A stretch of 64,000 nucleotides of DNA from Christensenella sp. (lineage in GTDB: Bacteria > Bacillota > Clostridia > Christensenellales > UBA3700): NCBI GenBank assembly GCA_022784465.1, contig JALFUR010000008.1:1-64000 (forward strand). The letters run 5' to 3'. The notes beneath the pieces were generated by a model. It was given only the letters and a program-made list of their open reading frames with translations, ran no database searches and had not been told where the DNA came from. The position numbers and the translations under genes are program-made. Positions within the stretch are counted from its first letter, which is position 1. Every line of letters begins with the position of its first letter. Of the stretch, positions 36,925-45,730 are shown one piece after another.

Positions 36925-38202
36925 ATGAAAAGAAAAGTAGTTTTAATTTTGGCCATCGTGTGTTTAGTTTCTTTGTTAATCGTCCCAGGATTAGCAGGAT
37001 GCACAAAACGTGAAAACATTTTAAAAGTTTTAAGCGTTGCAGAATATATCGATCCTGAACAAATCACTGCATTTGAAAAATATTACAAAGAAATAACAGG
37101 CGAAAAAATAACCGTTAAGTATCAAGAAGCTGATACAAACGAATTAATGTATGCAAAAATTGCTACAAAAAATTCTGACTATGACATTCTATGCCCTTCA
37201 GATTATATGGTAGAAAGAATGTATAAAGAGAACCTATTATTGGATCTTGCTGAAGATTTAGGTGAAAACGTTGAAGATTATAGAAAGAACGTATCTAGTT
37301 TTATTACTGACGAAAACGGATTGTTTGCTTCAATAAGTTCTAAATATTCATGTGCATATATGTGGGGTACAATGGGTATTGTTTACAATAGAGGAAAAAT
37401 CCCAACTTCTGAAATTTCTTCACAAGGCTGGGGTGCATTATGGAACTCAAAATATTCTGGAAAAATCCAAATGAAAGATTCTGTAAGAGATTCTTATGCT
37501 GCTGCATCTTTATATACATATAAAAATACTGCGAGTGCACATTACGATGCTACAATGACAATCGCACAAGCTCTAAATGCTACAAATGATTCTCAATTAG
37601 AAATTGTTAAAAAAATGCTTATTGCTCAATCTCCTTATGTATATGGATACGAAGTAGATGAAGGAAAAACAGATATCGTTTTAGGAAAGACAGACCTATT
37701 ATTACAATGGTCAGGAGATGCTGTATATACATTAAGTGAAGAACACATGGACGAGTGTGGAAAATATCCAGATCTTGCATATTATGTTCCTGAAGAGGGC
37801 GCAAATGTTTGGTGCGATTACTGGGTAATTCCTGCTTATGCTGGCAACAAGAGAGCTGCGGATTTATGGATAAACTTTATGTGTTCTGATGAAGCTGCAA
37901 TTGCAAACATGGATTTTATTGGATATACTTCAGCAATAGCTTCACAAGCAACTTTTGATTACGCTATTGATTATGCAGATTACATGGAAGATGGCGTTTC
38001 AATCGATGAAGATAGATACACACATGTAGATTTGTCTTATTTTTTCTCAACTATTGAAGAAGCAAAAACTCCAGTGTTTACAGACATTGTACAATTCCCT
38101 TCTAAAAATATAGTAGATAGATGTGCTGTTATGGTAGATTATGGAGATAAAAATGAAACAATTCAAAATCTATGGTATGCAGTTAAATCTAATGCACAAT
38201 AA
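36925..38202 (+). CDS. potD: Polyamine-binding lipoprotein of the ABC transporter
   Basis: 425 residues. Lipoprotein signal peptide with lipobox LAGC and modified Cys26. The mature part is a periplasmic-binding-protein type II fold with 'LKVLSVAEYIDPEQI' at its start and the ligand-site region YDILCPSDYM. AGGAG is upstream. It captures spermidine or putrescine outside the membrane and passes it to PotBC. Longer than E. coli PotD (about 348), mostly by small insertions. The operon ends in a strong hairpin. Confidence 0.93.
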   Translation: MKRKVVLILAIVCLVSLLIVPGLAGCTKRENILKVLSVAEYIDPEQITAFEKYYKEITGEKITVKYQEADTNELMYAKIATKNSDYDILCPSDYMVERMYKENLLLDLAEDLGENVEDYRKNVSSFITDENGLFASISSKYSCAYMWGTMGIVYNRGKIPTSEISSQGWGALWNSKYSGKIQMKDSVRDSYAAASLYTYKNTASAHYDATMTIAQALNATNDSQLEIVKKMLIAQSPYVYGYEVDEGKTDIVLGKTDLLLQWSGDAVYTLSEEHMDECGKYPDLAYYVPEEGANVWCDYWVIPAYAGNKRAADLWINFMCSDEAAIANMDFIGYTSAIASQATFDYAIDYADYMEDGVSIDEDRYTHVDLSYFFSTIEEAKTPVFTDIVQFPSKNIVDRCAVMVDYGDKNETIQNLWYAVKSNAQ

Positions 38203-38221
38203 TTAACTCTCTAGATAATTA

Positions 38222-38262
38222 AAAAACCCCTTTTGTTGGATTTTTCAATAAAAGGGGTTTTT
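38222..38262. terminator. Bidirectional terminator between potD and the helicase gene
   Basis: AAAAACCCCTTTT (38222-38234) pairs with AAAAGGGGTTTTT (38250-38262). T-rich on both strands after the stem, serving the convergent potD and DEAD-box genes. Confidence 0.88.
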
Positions 38263-38271
38263 GTTTAGCTA

Positions 38272-39861
38272 TTATTTATTTTTATATGCTTGAAATTTTC
38301 CTTTTGGAGCAAATTTCTTGTTAATCTTCTCCATTTTCCTTAATCTTTCTTCTTTTTTACGTTTCTTTTCTTCAGATATTTTTTTATCTTGTCTAGACTC
38401 TTTTTTGGAAGTGAAATTTTCTTTTTTGTGTTTATTTTGTTTTTCTTCAGCTTTTGCTTCCTCTACTTTTAACTTTCTACTACCAATCATAAGTCCATTT
38501 AATTTTTGAATTTTCTTAGCATTAACTTCTCCTACTTCTACAAAAGAGAAGGTATCATCCACTTTTATATCTACAATTTCATGGATGCTTAATCCGCATT
38601 TTGATGTTACAAGTTTTGCAAGTGTAGCCTTATCTAACATATCCTTTTTTCCAACAGTCAAAAAGAACCTCTTGTTAGATGCTAATCTTTCTACTTTATG
38701 AAACTTGTTTGAACCATCTTTTGGCAATGTATATGAGCCTTTTAAATCGTCTAATTCAAAATATTCTAAAGCATTATTTGTCTTCGTCTGATAAGCTTGA
38801 ACAAATCCAATTTGAGAAGAATCTATAATAGTGTAAGCAATTCCGTCTGAATTAGCTCTAGCGGTTCTTCCTATTCTATGTACATAAAAATCCGAATCTG
38901 ATGGCGGATCAATATTGAAGATCGCTTGAATAGCTTCGACATCGATTCCTCTTGCCGCAACATCAGTAGCAATCAACATCTCATACTTGCCATCCTTGAA
39001 ATCCTTCATTATTCTTGTTCTGTCTTTTTGTTTCATATCTCCATGGATAACAGCCACACTTTGTTTGGCTTTTTTCAAAGCTTCAAAAATCTTTTCTGCT
39101 CTACTTTTTGTATTACAAAAAGCAATACATCTTTTGAATTTATTAGATTTTAATATTTGTAAAACTGCAGCAATTCTTTGGTCGTCTTTCACCATAGTGT
39201 AGTACTGTTTTATCTTTGGAATATCCTCTCCCTCAATTGTTGCTAAAACATATTCAGGCTCATAAAACTTTTCTTTTACAATATCTTCTATTTGCTTAGG
39301 AATAGTTGCTGAGAATAACATTTTTTGGCATGTTTGCTGTGGTATGGCTTTTAAGATCTTTTCTATATCTGGTCTAAAGCCCATATCAAGCATTTCATCC
39401 CCTTCATCAAGAATGATCATTTTATTCTCTTGTAACTTTAAAGTGTGTCTATCTAGATGATCTAATATACGACCTGGAGTACCTACAATTACTTGTGGTT
39501 TTTTTCTAAGATATAACAATTGCCTTTGAAGGTTTTGTCCGCCATATAGCCCGGCAACTCTAAATCCTTCATAATACTTAGTTACAGATTTAAAAACATC
39601 GCATATCTGTATTACAAGTTCTCTTGTAGGACATACAATTAGTGCCTGAACTTTATTGTTGTCTGTATTAACCATTTGAATAATTGGCAAAACAAAAGCC
39701 AAAGTTTTACCCGTTCCAGTTGGTGCTTTTGCAACAAGGTCTTTTCCTGAAAAAGCTATAGGTAAAACCTTTTCTTGTATCTCGGACGGATTAACTATGT
39801 TTTGCTCATCTAACGCTCTTAAAATATGGCTATCTATTTTAAATTTTTCAAAATTATTCAT
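38272..39861 (-). CDS. DEAD-box RNA helicase with DbpA-like RNA-binding domain
   Basis: 529 residues from the ATG. Motif I APTGTGKT 46-53, motif Ib TPGR, motif II DEGD 152-155 (Gly replaces the usual Ala of DEAD), motif III SAT 184-186, motif VI HRIGRTAR. About residues 390-465 form a DbpA-type RNA-binding domain, known to bind 23S rRNA hairpin 92 in relatives, then a Lys-rich tail. Likely ribosome assembly or mRNA decay. A GTG at 39876 lies upstream in frame, but TATAAT sits between it and the ATG, and there is no Shine-Dalgarno, so a leaderless ATG at 39861 is preferred. Divergent from the SDR gene. Confidence 0.9.
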   Translation of the reverse strand: MNNFEKFKIDSHILRALDEQNIVNPSEIQEKVLPIAFSGKDLVAKAPTGTGKTLAFVLPIIQMVNTDNNKVQALIVCPTRELVIQICDVFKSVTKYYEGFRVAGLYGGQNLQRQLLYLRKKPQVIVGTPGRILDHLDRHTLKLQENKMIILDEGDEMLDMGFRPDIEKILKAIPQQTCQKMLFSATIPKQIEDIVKEKFYEPEYVLATIEGEDIPKIKQYYTMVKDDQRIAAVLQILKSNKFKRCIAFCNTKSRAEKIFEALKKAKQSVAVIHGDMKQKDRTRIMKDFKDGKYEMLIATDVAARGIDVEAIQAIFNIDPPSDSDFYVHRIGRTARANSDGIAYTIIDSSQIGFVQAYQTKTNNALEYFELDDLKGSYTLPKDGSNKFHKVERLASNKRFFLTVGKKDMLDKATLAKLVTSKCGLSIHEIVDIKVDDTFSFVEVGEVNAKKIQKLNGLMIGSRKLKVEEAKAEEKQNKHKKENFTSKKESRQDKKISEEKKRKKEERLRKMEKINKKFAPKGKFQAYKNK

Positions 39862-39867
39862 GGCTAA

Positions 39868-39896
39868 ATTATACACTTAAAAATTAAATTTACCTA
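39868..39896 (-). promoter_or_regulatory. Promoter of the DEAD-box gene, predicted leaderless
   Basis: On the minus strand, -10 TATAAT (39873-39868) ends 6 nt before the ATG. The -35 at 17-nt spacing is TAGGTA (3 of 6). Confidence 0.5.
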
Positions 39897-39901
39897 ATGA
39901 T

Positions 39902-39929
39902 TTGCCAAGTTTTATATTTGATGTATAAT
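39902..39929 (+). promoter_or_regulatory. Promoter of the SDR gene, predicted leaderless
   Basis: -35 TTGCCA (39902-39907), 16 nt spacer, -10 TATAAT (39924-39929), then 7 nt to the ATG at 39937. No ribosome site lies between. Confidence 0.65.
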
Positions 39930-39936
39930 TAATAAT

Positions 39937-40668
39937 ATGAAAACAGCAGTAATATTTGGTGGTTCAAAAGGTATTGGAGCAGAAATTGCTCGTGAATTTG
40001 CAAGAAACAATTATTTTGTAGTAATTAGTTATAATAAATCTAAATCAAGCGCAGAAAACGTATTACAAGACGTAAAGAATAATGGCGGAGATGGTATTAT
40101 TATCAAGGCAGATATCTCAAATTATTTTGAGGTTAATGCGCTTGTAGATAAAGTTGTTTTATTAAGAAAAACTATCGATGTTGCAATTATGAATGCAGGC
40201 ATTTCTAAAACTTCTCTTCTAATTGACTCATCAATTGAAGATATTCAAGAACTTGTAAATACAAATTTATTGGGAACTATATACTGCTGCAAAGCTATTG
40301 CTGCTATTATGTGTTCTCAACACTCAGGAAAAATTATTAATATAGCTTCTATGTGGGGAGAAGTTGGCGCTAGCTGTGAAAGTGTATACTCCGCAACAAA
40401 AGGAGGTATTATAGCCTTAACCAAATCTTTAGCAAAAGAATTGGGCTACAATAGCATTAATGTAAATGCAATATCTCCAGGATTAATAAATACAGACATG
40501 AATGCTCATTTATCTAAACAAGATATTTCAGACATAATAGACATGACGCCGTCTTCTAGAATTGGAAATCCATCAGATATAGCAAAGGCCGCTATTTGGC
40601 TTGCTAGTGATGATGCAAGTTACATAAACGGCCAAGTTATTTCCATTAATGGTGGATTTGTTATTTAG
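39937..40668 (+). CDS. Short-chain dehydrogenase/reductase, FabG-like
   Basis: 243 residues, classical SDR length. Cofactor loop GGSKGIG 8-14, NAG 86-88, catalytic Asn110, Ser138, Tyr151 and Lys155 (YSATK). The C-terminus SYINGQVISINGG matches FabG and other 3-ketoacyl reductases. No other fatty-acid genes lie nearby, so the substrate is open; a lone FabG-like reductase of sugar or acyl alcohols is equally possible. Leaderless start predicted. The stop overlaps the convergent BspA-like gene by 4 nt. Confidence 0.88.
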   Translation: MKTAVIFGGSKGIGAEIAREFARNNYFVVISYNKSKSSAENVLQDVKNNGGDGIIIKADISNYFEVNALVDKVVLLRKTIDVAIMNAGISKTSLLIDSSIEDIQELVNTNLLGTIYCCKAIAAIMCSQHSGKIINIASMWGEVGASCESVYSATKGGIIALTKSLAKELGYNSINVNAISPGLINTDMNAHLSKQDISDIIDMTPSSRIGNPSDIAKAAIWLASDDASYINGQVISINGGFVI

Positions 40669-42365
40669 TTTGGTTCATCAGAAACTTCTATTTCAATATC
40701 AAAATCATTTAATGCTTTTTGCAAATTAGAATCAGATACGATTCCTGCATTTGATCTTCCTATAACATATACTCTAACGGCATCTAATGAGGAAAGTTTT
40801 ATTCCATTAAATGCATCTTCTTCAAATATATATTCTTCAGTTGAACTAGCACTGCTAGAAGCAAAATAGAAATATTCAATCATGCTTCCGTTAAATGCAT
40901 TATCTTCAATTACTGTTGTTTTTGCAGGTATACATAATTTTGTAAACGCACTTCCAGAAAAAGCATAAGATTTTATTGCAGTTATTGGCTTATTCAATAA
41001 GCTTTTAAAAGTATATACTTTTTTTGAATCTATCTCTAAATAAGAATTTGTGTCATCGCTAAATCTTCCTACATATGAAATTAATTCATTGTCATTATTT
41101 AATACTATAAAATGCTTTTTCTTTGTAGGAGTATTTCCTGAATAGTATTCAGGTAAACTTTCTACTGTAAAGTTATCATTGTATAATATATTTTCTGTTG
41201 TTCCATCTTCTTTAGTATGTCTAAATTTAACATAATAATCTACAACCTTTGTATTGGTGCTTGTTGAATTGAAAAATGCCAACGCGCCATCTCCAATATA
41301 TTCTGTTTTTTCACTTAAAACTAAATCTTTTGCAGATAATAATTTTATACAACCCATAAACATGCCATCAGATATAGTAGTTACCTTGTTTGCTAATGCC
41401 ACTTCTATTAAGTTAATGTCATATGCAAAAGCATATTTGCCCACGCCAATTTCTTCACTATCCTCATTTTGTTCAAAAACAACACGATTCAAAGAAGAAG
41501 AACCACTAAAAGCATAATCTCCAATCATTGTTACAGATGGAGCAATTCTAAAGTATTTAAAATTGTTAGATATTGAAGCAAAGGCATATGAGCCAATAGT
41601 TGTTAATTTAGGTAAATATAATTCATTTAAGCCACTTTCTGAACCTACATATGATTTATAAAAGGCATATGAACCAATAGTTTTAATTCCGTATTCTCCC
41701 TCTTTATTATATAAAGCAATCTTTTGTAAACCACTTTCTCTGAACGAATAATTACCTATTGTTTCTAAATTTTCAGAAACTCTAATTGCGTCAAGTGCTC
41801 CGCATTGATAAAATGCATAATCGCAAATTTCTGTTACAGATTGAGGAATATTTAACCATCTATATCCATCACTTTCTGCCTCATAATCTTTTGTTAAAGA
41901 CGTACATCCATAAAAAGCATAGTTGCCTATATATTTAATATTTTGAGGTAATCCAACGCTCTTTAGTCCTGTACATCCATTAAAACAATAATCAGGAATA
42001 TACTCTAACCCCTCAGGCAATTTAACATATTCAAGTTTTGTTGAACCTGCAAAACATTTATCTGCTAATTTAACATCTTTTGCGTCATCATCAAAACTAA
42101 TACGAGTTACTTCTGTATCAGTAAAAGCTCCTGCAGAAATAGATACTAATTTTTTTCCGCCTATTTTGGAAGAGATAGTAATTGAAGTATCTTCTCCTTC
42201 ATATGAAACAATAGTAACGCCATTGCCCTCACTGCGAACGATGTAGTCGTCTAATTTAAAATTATTGCCCTTTTCAATAGAATTTAGATATACCCCAAGT
42301 ATTGTTGCCCCTATAGCAACAAAAATTATTGAGAGTAAAGCAATTAATTTTGCGTATTTTTTCAT
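40665..42365 (-). CDS. BspA-like leucine-rich repeat surface protein
   Basis: 566 residues. One N-terminal membrane helix (about 6-28) anchors the protein; no lipobox Cys or sortase motif is seen. The rest is LRR_5 repeats of the BspA/TpLRR type with the pattern 'IGDYAF.GC.SL..V.LP..V..I' at least nine times. Such proteins sit outside the cell and bind host or matrix proteins. GAGG is upstream. It follows the GH28-like gene by 10 nt, so both are probably made together at the membrane surface. Confidence 0.88.
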   Translation of the reverse strand: MKKYAKLIALLSIIFVAIGATILGVYLNSIEKGNNFKLDDYIVRSEGNGVTIVSYEGEDTSITISSKIGGKKLVSISAGAFTDTEVTRISFDDDAKDVKLADKCFAGSTKLEYVKLPEGLEYIPDYCFNGCTGLKSVGLPQNIKYIGNYAFYGCTSLTKDYEAESDGYRWLNIPQSVTEICDYAFYQCGALDAIRVSENLETIGNYSFRESGLQKIALYNKEGEYGIKTIGSYAFYKSYVGSESGLNELYLPKLTTIGSYAFASISNNFKYFRIAPSVTMIGDYAFSGSSSLNRVVFEQNEDSEEIGVGKYAFAYDINLIEVALANKVTTISDGMFMGCIKLLSAKDLVLSEKTEYIGDGALAFFNSTSTNTKVVDYYVKFRHTKEDGTTENILYNDNFTVESLPEYYSGNTPTKKKHFIVLNNDNELISYVGRFSDDTNSYLEIDSKKVYTFKSLLNKPITAIKSYAFSGSAFTKLCIPAKTTVIEDNAFNGSMIEYFYFASSSASSTEEYIFEEDAFNGIKLSSLDAVRVYVIGRSNAGIVSDSNLQKALNDFDIEIEVSDEPN

Positions 42366-42375
42366 ATTTCAACCT

Positions 42376-44043
42376 CTATCTAATTAGTATCTTTTCGACA
42401 TCATAGATGTCTTCACTATCTGTAATATTATTCATTTTTAATGTGTTACATTTTCTTGGTGTAACATTAAAGTCTAAGACTGTAATACCATATACATGTC
42501 TACAGAACAATCCATACACAGGCATATCATAGTATACACTATTGTCATGCGAATTCATATAGAAATGAAGCACTCTTGTTATTTCTGGATAACCATTCAT
42601 TGATAGTTCATAATCGCTTGGACCTACATTTAAAGATTCCTTTGTATCTCTATACGTAACATCAAAGTTAGCAAGACGAACGCCTTCAACTCTATATTCT
42701 TTTTTATCAACTACACATCCTGTTATTGCACTGGCAAGTTCAACATCTATAGCTTCAATATTTGTAACACTTATATTCTTTATAGAACCCATTTCCCCAT
42801 TTGAGCCTTTATTTGCATCTAATCTGTTTCCTAGCCAAATTAATAGAGGAGAGGAAATTCCTTCCATATAAATATGATCTATTACAACATCGCTTATATT
42901 AGAACCATCTGCGGATTCTATAGCAATGCCTGCATAACCACCTACAATTTCTGGCATAAAGAAATAACAATTATATACTTTAATATTTTCAATATCTTTT
43001 GAAGTCTCAGTTCCAATTTTAAAGCAATTTGCCATAGATAAAATTGTGCATCTATTAACTTCAACTTTATCTACTTCTTCACTGCCATTTGCCTTTATGC
43101 AAATACCATCATCTGCAGTTGAGATAAAACAGTGGTCAATTTCAACTTTTTGAGAACTTACTATATCAAAACCATCTGCATTTGCTACATGAATATGATT
43201 ATCAATAATACAATCTTCTATCTTTATATTATCGCTGTCTATAATTTTGCATGTCCAGTTAGCTGCTTCATAATAAACCAAGTTTTTAATTTTTAAGTCT
43301 GAGCAATTCTCAAAATACATCAAATTAGGTCTATTTGAAGTACGAGCTTCTCTTAGTCTTTTTCTTGCTTCAAGAACTCTATCTTTTACATTAAATTCAT
43401 CAAGTGGCATTAAAGGCGAATCATTTAGTGCCTCGTTTGTGTAAGTTGTACCATTTCCAACTAGTTTTCCTGGACCATATATCTTAATATTCTCTGCGTC
43501 TTTTGCATAAAGAAGAGCAGGACCATCTTTTTCTATGGAAAATTCTACTTCGTAATATAAAGAATGGCTATAACCAACGCTTTCAATAAAGCAATCTTTT
43601 TCAATAATTAAAGTTATATTGCTTTTTAATTCTATAGGCAAAGATACAAAGGAAACATCAATAACTATAGTTCCGCCCTTTTCTCCTAAATCTTCAATTA
43701 CGCTTTCAACAATATTTTTATTTTCAACGGGGCTGGTAGTATTTGTTATTCCTTTATTAGATATTTTTACTACTTTGTCCTCGTTATATGAAGCATCTTC
43801 TAAATAATCTTCATAATTAATATTTGAAATATGAGAATATGTCTCATCAAAAACATATTCTTTCTCTACTAAATCATCAATAGATTTATATGAAAGCAAA
43901 TATTTTGGAAAAGAATAATACAACAAAAATACGCTCATAAAAACAGAAAACAAAATTAGACCAATCAAAATAATTACAATTGTAACAATGATTGATTTAT
44001 TCTTCTTTTTTATAGGTTTATCTTGTAATATTTCTTCAGACAT
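42376..44043 (-). CDS. Membrane-anchored right-handed beta-helix protein, GH28 (polygalacturonase)-like
   Basis: 555 residues. A cytoplasmic Lys-rich start, then a membrane helix (about 17-43) and an outside beta-helix. GH28-like core: NADGFD (288-293, Asp290 and Asp293) and ADDGICIK with Asp311-Asp312, the usual catalytic Asp positions. The GHG His motif that normally follows is not seen at NCFKIGTE. Could be a pectin- or glycan-active enzyme with altered chemistry, or a binding protein. No Shine-Dalgarno; a 10-bp hairpin lies just upstream of the start. Paired with the BspA-like gene. Confidence 0.78.
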   Translation of the reverse strand: MSEEILQDKPIKKKNKSIIVTIVIILIGLILFSVFMSVFLLYYSFPKYLLSYKSIDDLVEKEYVFDETYSHISNINYEDYLEDASYNEDKVVKISNKGITNTTSPVENKNIVESVIEDLGEKGGTIVIDVSFVSLPIELKSNITLIIEKDCFIESVGYSHSLYYEVEFSIEKDGPALLYAKDAENIKIYGPGKLVGNGTTYTNEALNDSPLMPLDEFNVKDRVLEARKRLREARTSNRPNLMYFENCSDLKIKNLVYYEAANWTCKIIDSDNIKIEDCIIDNHIHVANADGFDIVSSQKVEIDHCFISTADDGICIKANGSEEVDKVEVNRCTILSMANCFKIGTETSKDIENIKVYNCYFFMPEIVGGYAGIAIESADGSNISDVVIDHIYMEGISSPLLIWLGNRLDANKGSNGEMGSIKNISVTNIEAIDVELASAITGCVVDKKEYRVEGVRLANFDVTYRDTKESLNVGPSDYELSMNGYPEITRVLHFYMNSHDNSVYYDMPVYGLFCRHVYGITVLDFNVTPRKCNTLKMNNITDSEDIYDVEKILIR

Positions 44044-44056
44044 ATTATTCTTATGT

Positions 44057-44077
44057 GCAAAATATTCAATATTTTGC
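44057..44077 (-). promoter_or_regulatory. Hairpin next to the start of the GH28-like gene
   Basis: GCAAAATATT-C-AATATTTTGC is a perfect 10-bp inverted repeat ending 14 nt before the ATG. A -10-like TATAAT lies at 44087-44092, so the hairpin would be at the 5' end of the mRNA or act as an operator. Confidence 0.4.
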
Positions 44078-44131
44078 GCTTATATAATTATAATCATTAT
44101 AACACACGCATAGACGCAAATGAAATATAAA

Positions 44132-45730
44132 TTAGTTTAAGGTATTTATTTTGCTAACTAAGTTTAGTGCGGTATTTATCCCATCTACCGCAGCAGACAT
44201 AATTCCGCCCGCATATCCTGCGCCCTCTCCGCAAGGAAATAGTCCTTTTATAGTAGAAAATCCGTCTTGATCCCTCATGATTCTTACAGGACTTGAAGAT
44301 CTTGTTTCAACTCCCGTAAATATTGCATCTTCACATCCAAAGCCTTTAATCTTCTTGTCAAAAACATCCATTGCTTTAACTATGCTTTCTACAACATAAC
44401 TTGGTAGACATGATCTTAAATCCGCCTTAACAACACCTATAGGGTAAGAAGGCAAAACGCTGCCGAAATCTGTAGATATTTTATTCTTTTTCAAATCCCC
44501 ATATCTTTGACATGGTGCTTTATAACTATTAGATATACTGTATGCAAGTCTTTCGTATTTTCTTTGAAACTCTACACCTGCAAGAACATCATCTTGCTTA
44601 AAATCACTTGGCGTAACACCTACAAGCAAAGCGCTATTTGCATTTTGCCCATCTCTTTTTGAATAACTCATTCCGTTTGTTACAACCATATTCTCTTCGC
44701 TAGAGGCAGCAACAACATATCCACCTGGACACATACAAAATGTATAAACACTTCTATCATTATCTAAATGGCAACTTAATTTATAAGGTGCTGGTGGAAG
44801 CAATTTATACGATTCACCATATTGAGCATATGAAATTTCTTTTTGATTATGCTCTACTCTTACTCCAATAGAAAAAGGCTTTGGCTCCATTAATACTTTT
44901 TTAGACAACATTAAAAATGTATCTCTTGCACTATGACCTATTGCTATAATACAAGCATTTGTTAAAATTGAATCTTGTTTGCCATCGTGCTCAATTATTA
45001 CTTCTTCAAGTTTTCCCACATTGTGTTTTATGTCAACAAGCTTATGAGAAAAATGTATTTCTCCGCCTAGAGCAATGATTTCTTTTCTTATATTTTTAAC
45101 AACATCAACAAGAATATCTGTTCCTATATGAGGCTTTGCTTCGTACTTAATATTTTCATTAGCTCCATGTTTGACAAACTCATTTAAGACCACGTTTATC
45201 ATGTCAGAATTAATACCTGTATTCAATTTTCCATCAGAAAATGTTCCTGCGCCACCTTCTCCAAATTGAATATTTGATTCTGTATCAAGTATTTGTTGTT
45301 CATTAAACCTTCGAACACTTTCCATTCTTTCTTCTACGCATTTTCCTCGCTCAAACACTATTGGATTTAAACCAAATTTTGCAAGTGTTAAAGCAGCAAA
45401 TAATCCAGCTGGTCCACTTCCTATAACAACTGGTCTATATTTAGATTTAGCCTTTGTGCCATTTACAAGAGCCTCTATTGTGTTTTCCTTAGGATAGTAC
45501 TCTTCATATTTTCCGCAATTTATTAGTCCTTTTTCTTCATTTGACACATCTACAACAAATGTTGAAACAATCTTTATATCCAATTTATTTCTTGAATCAA
45601 TTGATTCTTTTATTTTCTCATATGACAAAATAGAAGAAGGCTTAATACGTAGAGTTTTTGACAAGGCTCTCTTTATATCTAAATCAGTATTAATTATGGG
45701 CAATTTTATATTAGATATTTTTATTCTCAT
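44132..45730 (-). CDS. FAD-dependent oxidoreductase, COG2509 family
   Basis: 532 residues. A short N-terminal domain (about 1-95) of the type in COG2509 proteins is followed by a Rossmann FAD site GSGPAGL (104-110). The family blocks SNIQFGEGGAGTFSDGKLNTG and CMCPGGYVV are present, as is a C-terminal GEGAGYAGGI. Cytoplasmic flavoprotein of unknown substrate. It starts inside the upstream flavoprotein gene, overlapping by 20 nt, so the two are co-translated. The ribosome site is weak. Confidence 0.87.
   Translation of the reverse strand: MRIKISNIKLPIINTDLDIKRALSKTLRIKPSSILSYEKIKESIDSRNKLDIKIVSTFVVDVSNEEKGLINCGKYEEYYPKENTIEALVNGTKAKSKYRPVVIGSGPAGLFAALTLAKFGLNPIVFERGKCVEERMESVRRFNEQQILDTESNIQFGEGGAGTFSDGKLNTGINSDMINVVLNEFVKHGANENIKYEAKPHIGTDILVDVVKNIRKEIIALGGEIHFSHKLVDIKHNVGKLEEVIIEHDGKQDSILTNACIIAIGHSARDTFLMLSKKVLMEPKPFSIGVRVEHNQKEISYAQYGESYKLLPPAPYKLSCHLDNDRSVYTFCMCPGGYVVAASSEENMVVTNGMSYSKRDGQNANSALLVGVTPSDFKQDDVLAGVEFQRKYERLAYSISNSYKAPCQRYGDLKKNKISTDFGSVLPSYPIGVVKADLRSCLPSYVVESIVKAMDVFDKKIKGFGCEDAIFTGVETRSSSPVRIMRDQDGFSTIKGLFPCGEGAGYAGGIMSAAVDGINTALNLVSKINTLN

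Noticed and set aside
39862..39876. GTG start for the helicase at 39876
   Set aside because: TATAAT lies between it and the ATG, so it would not be in the mRNA if that promoter is used.
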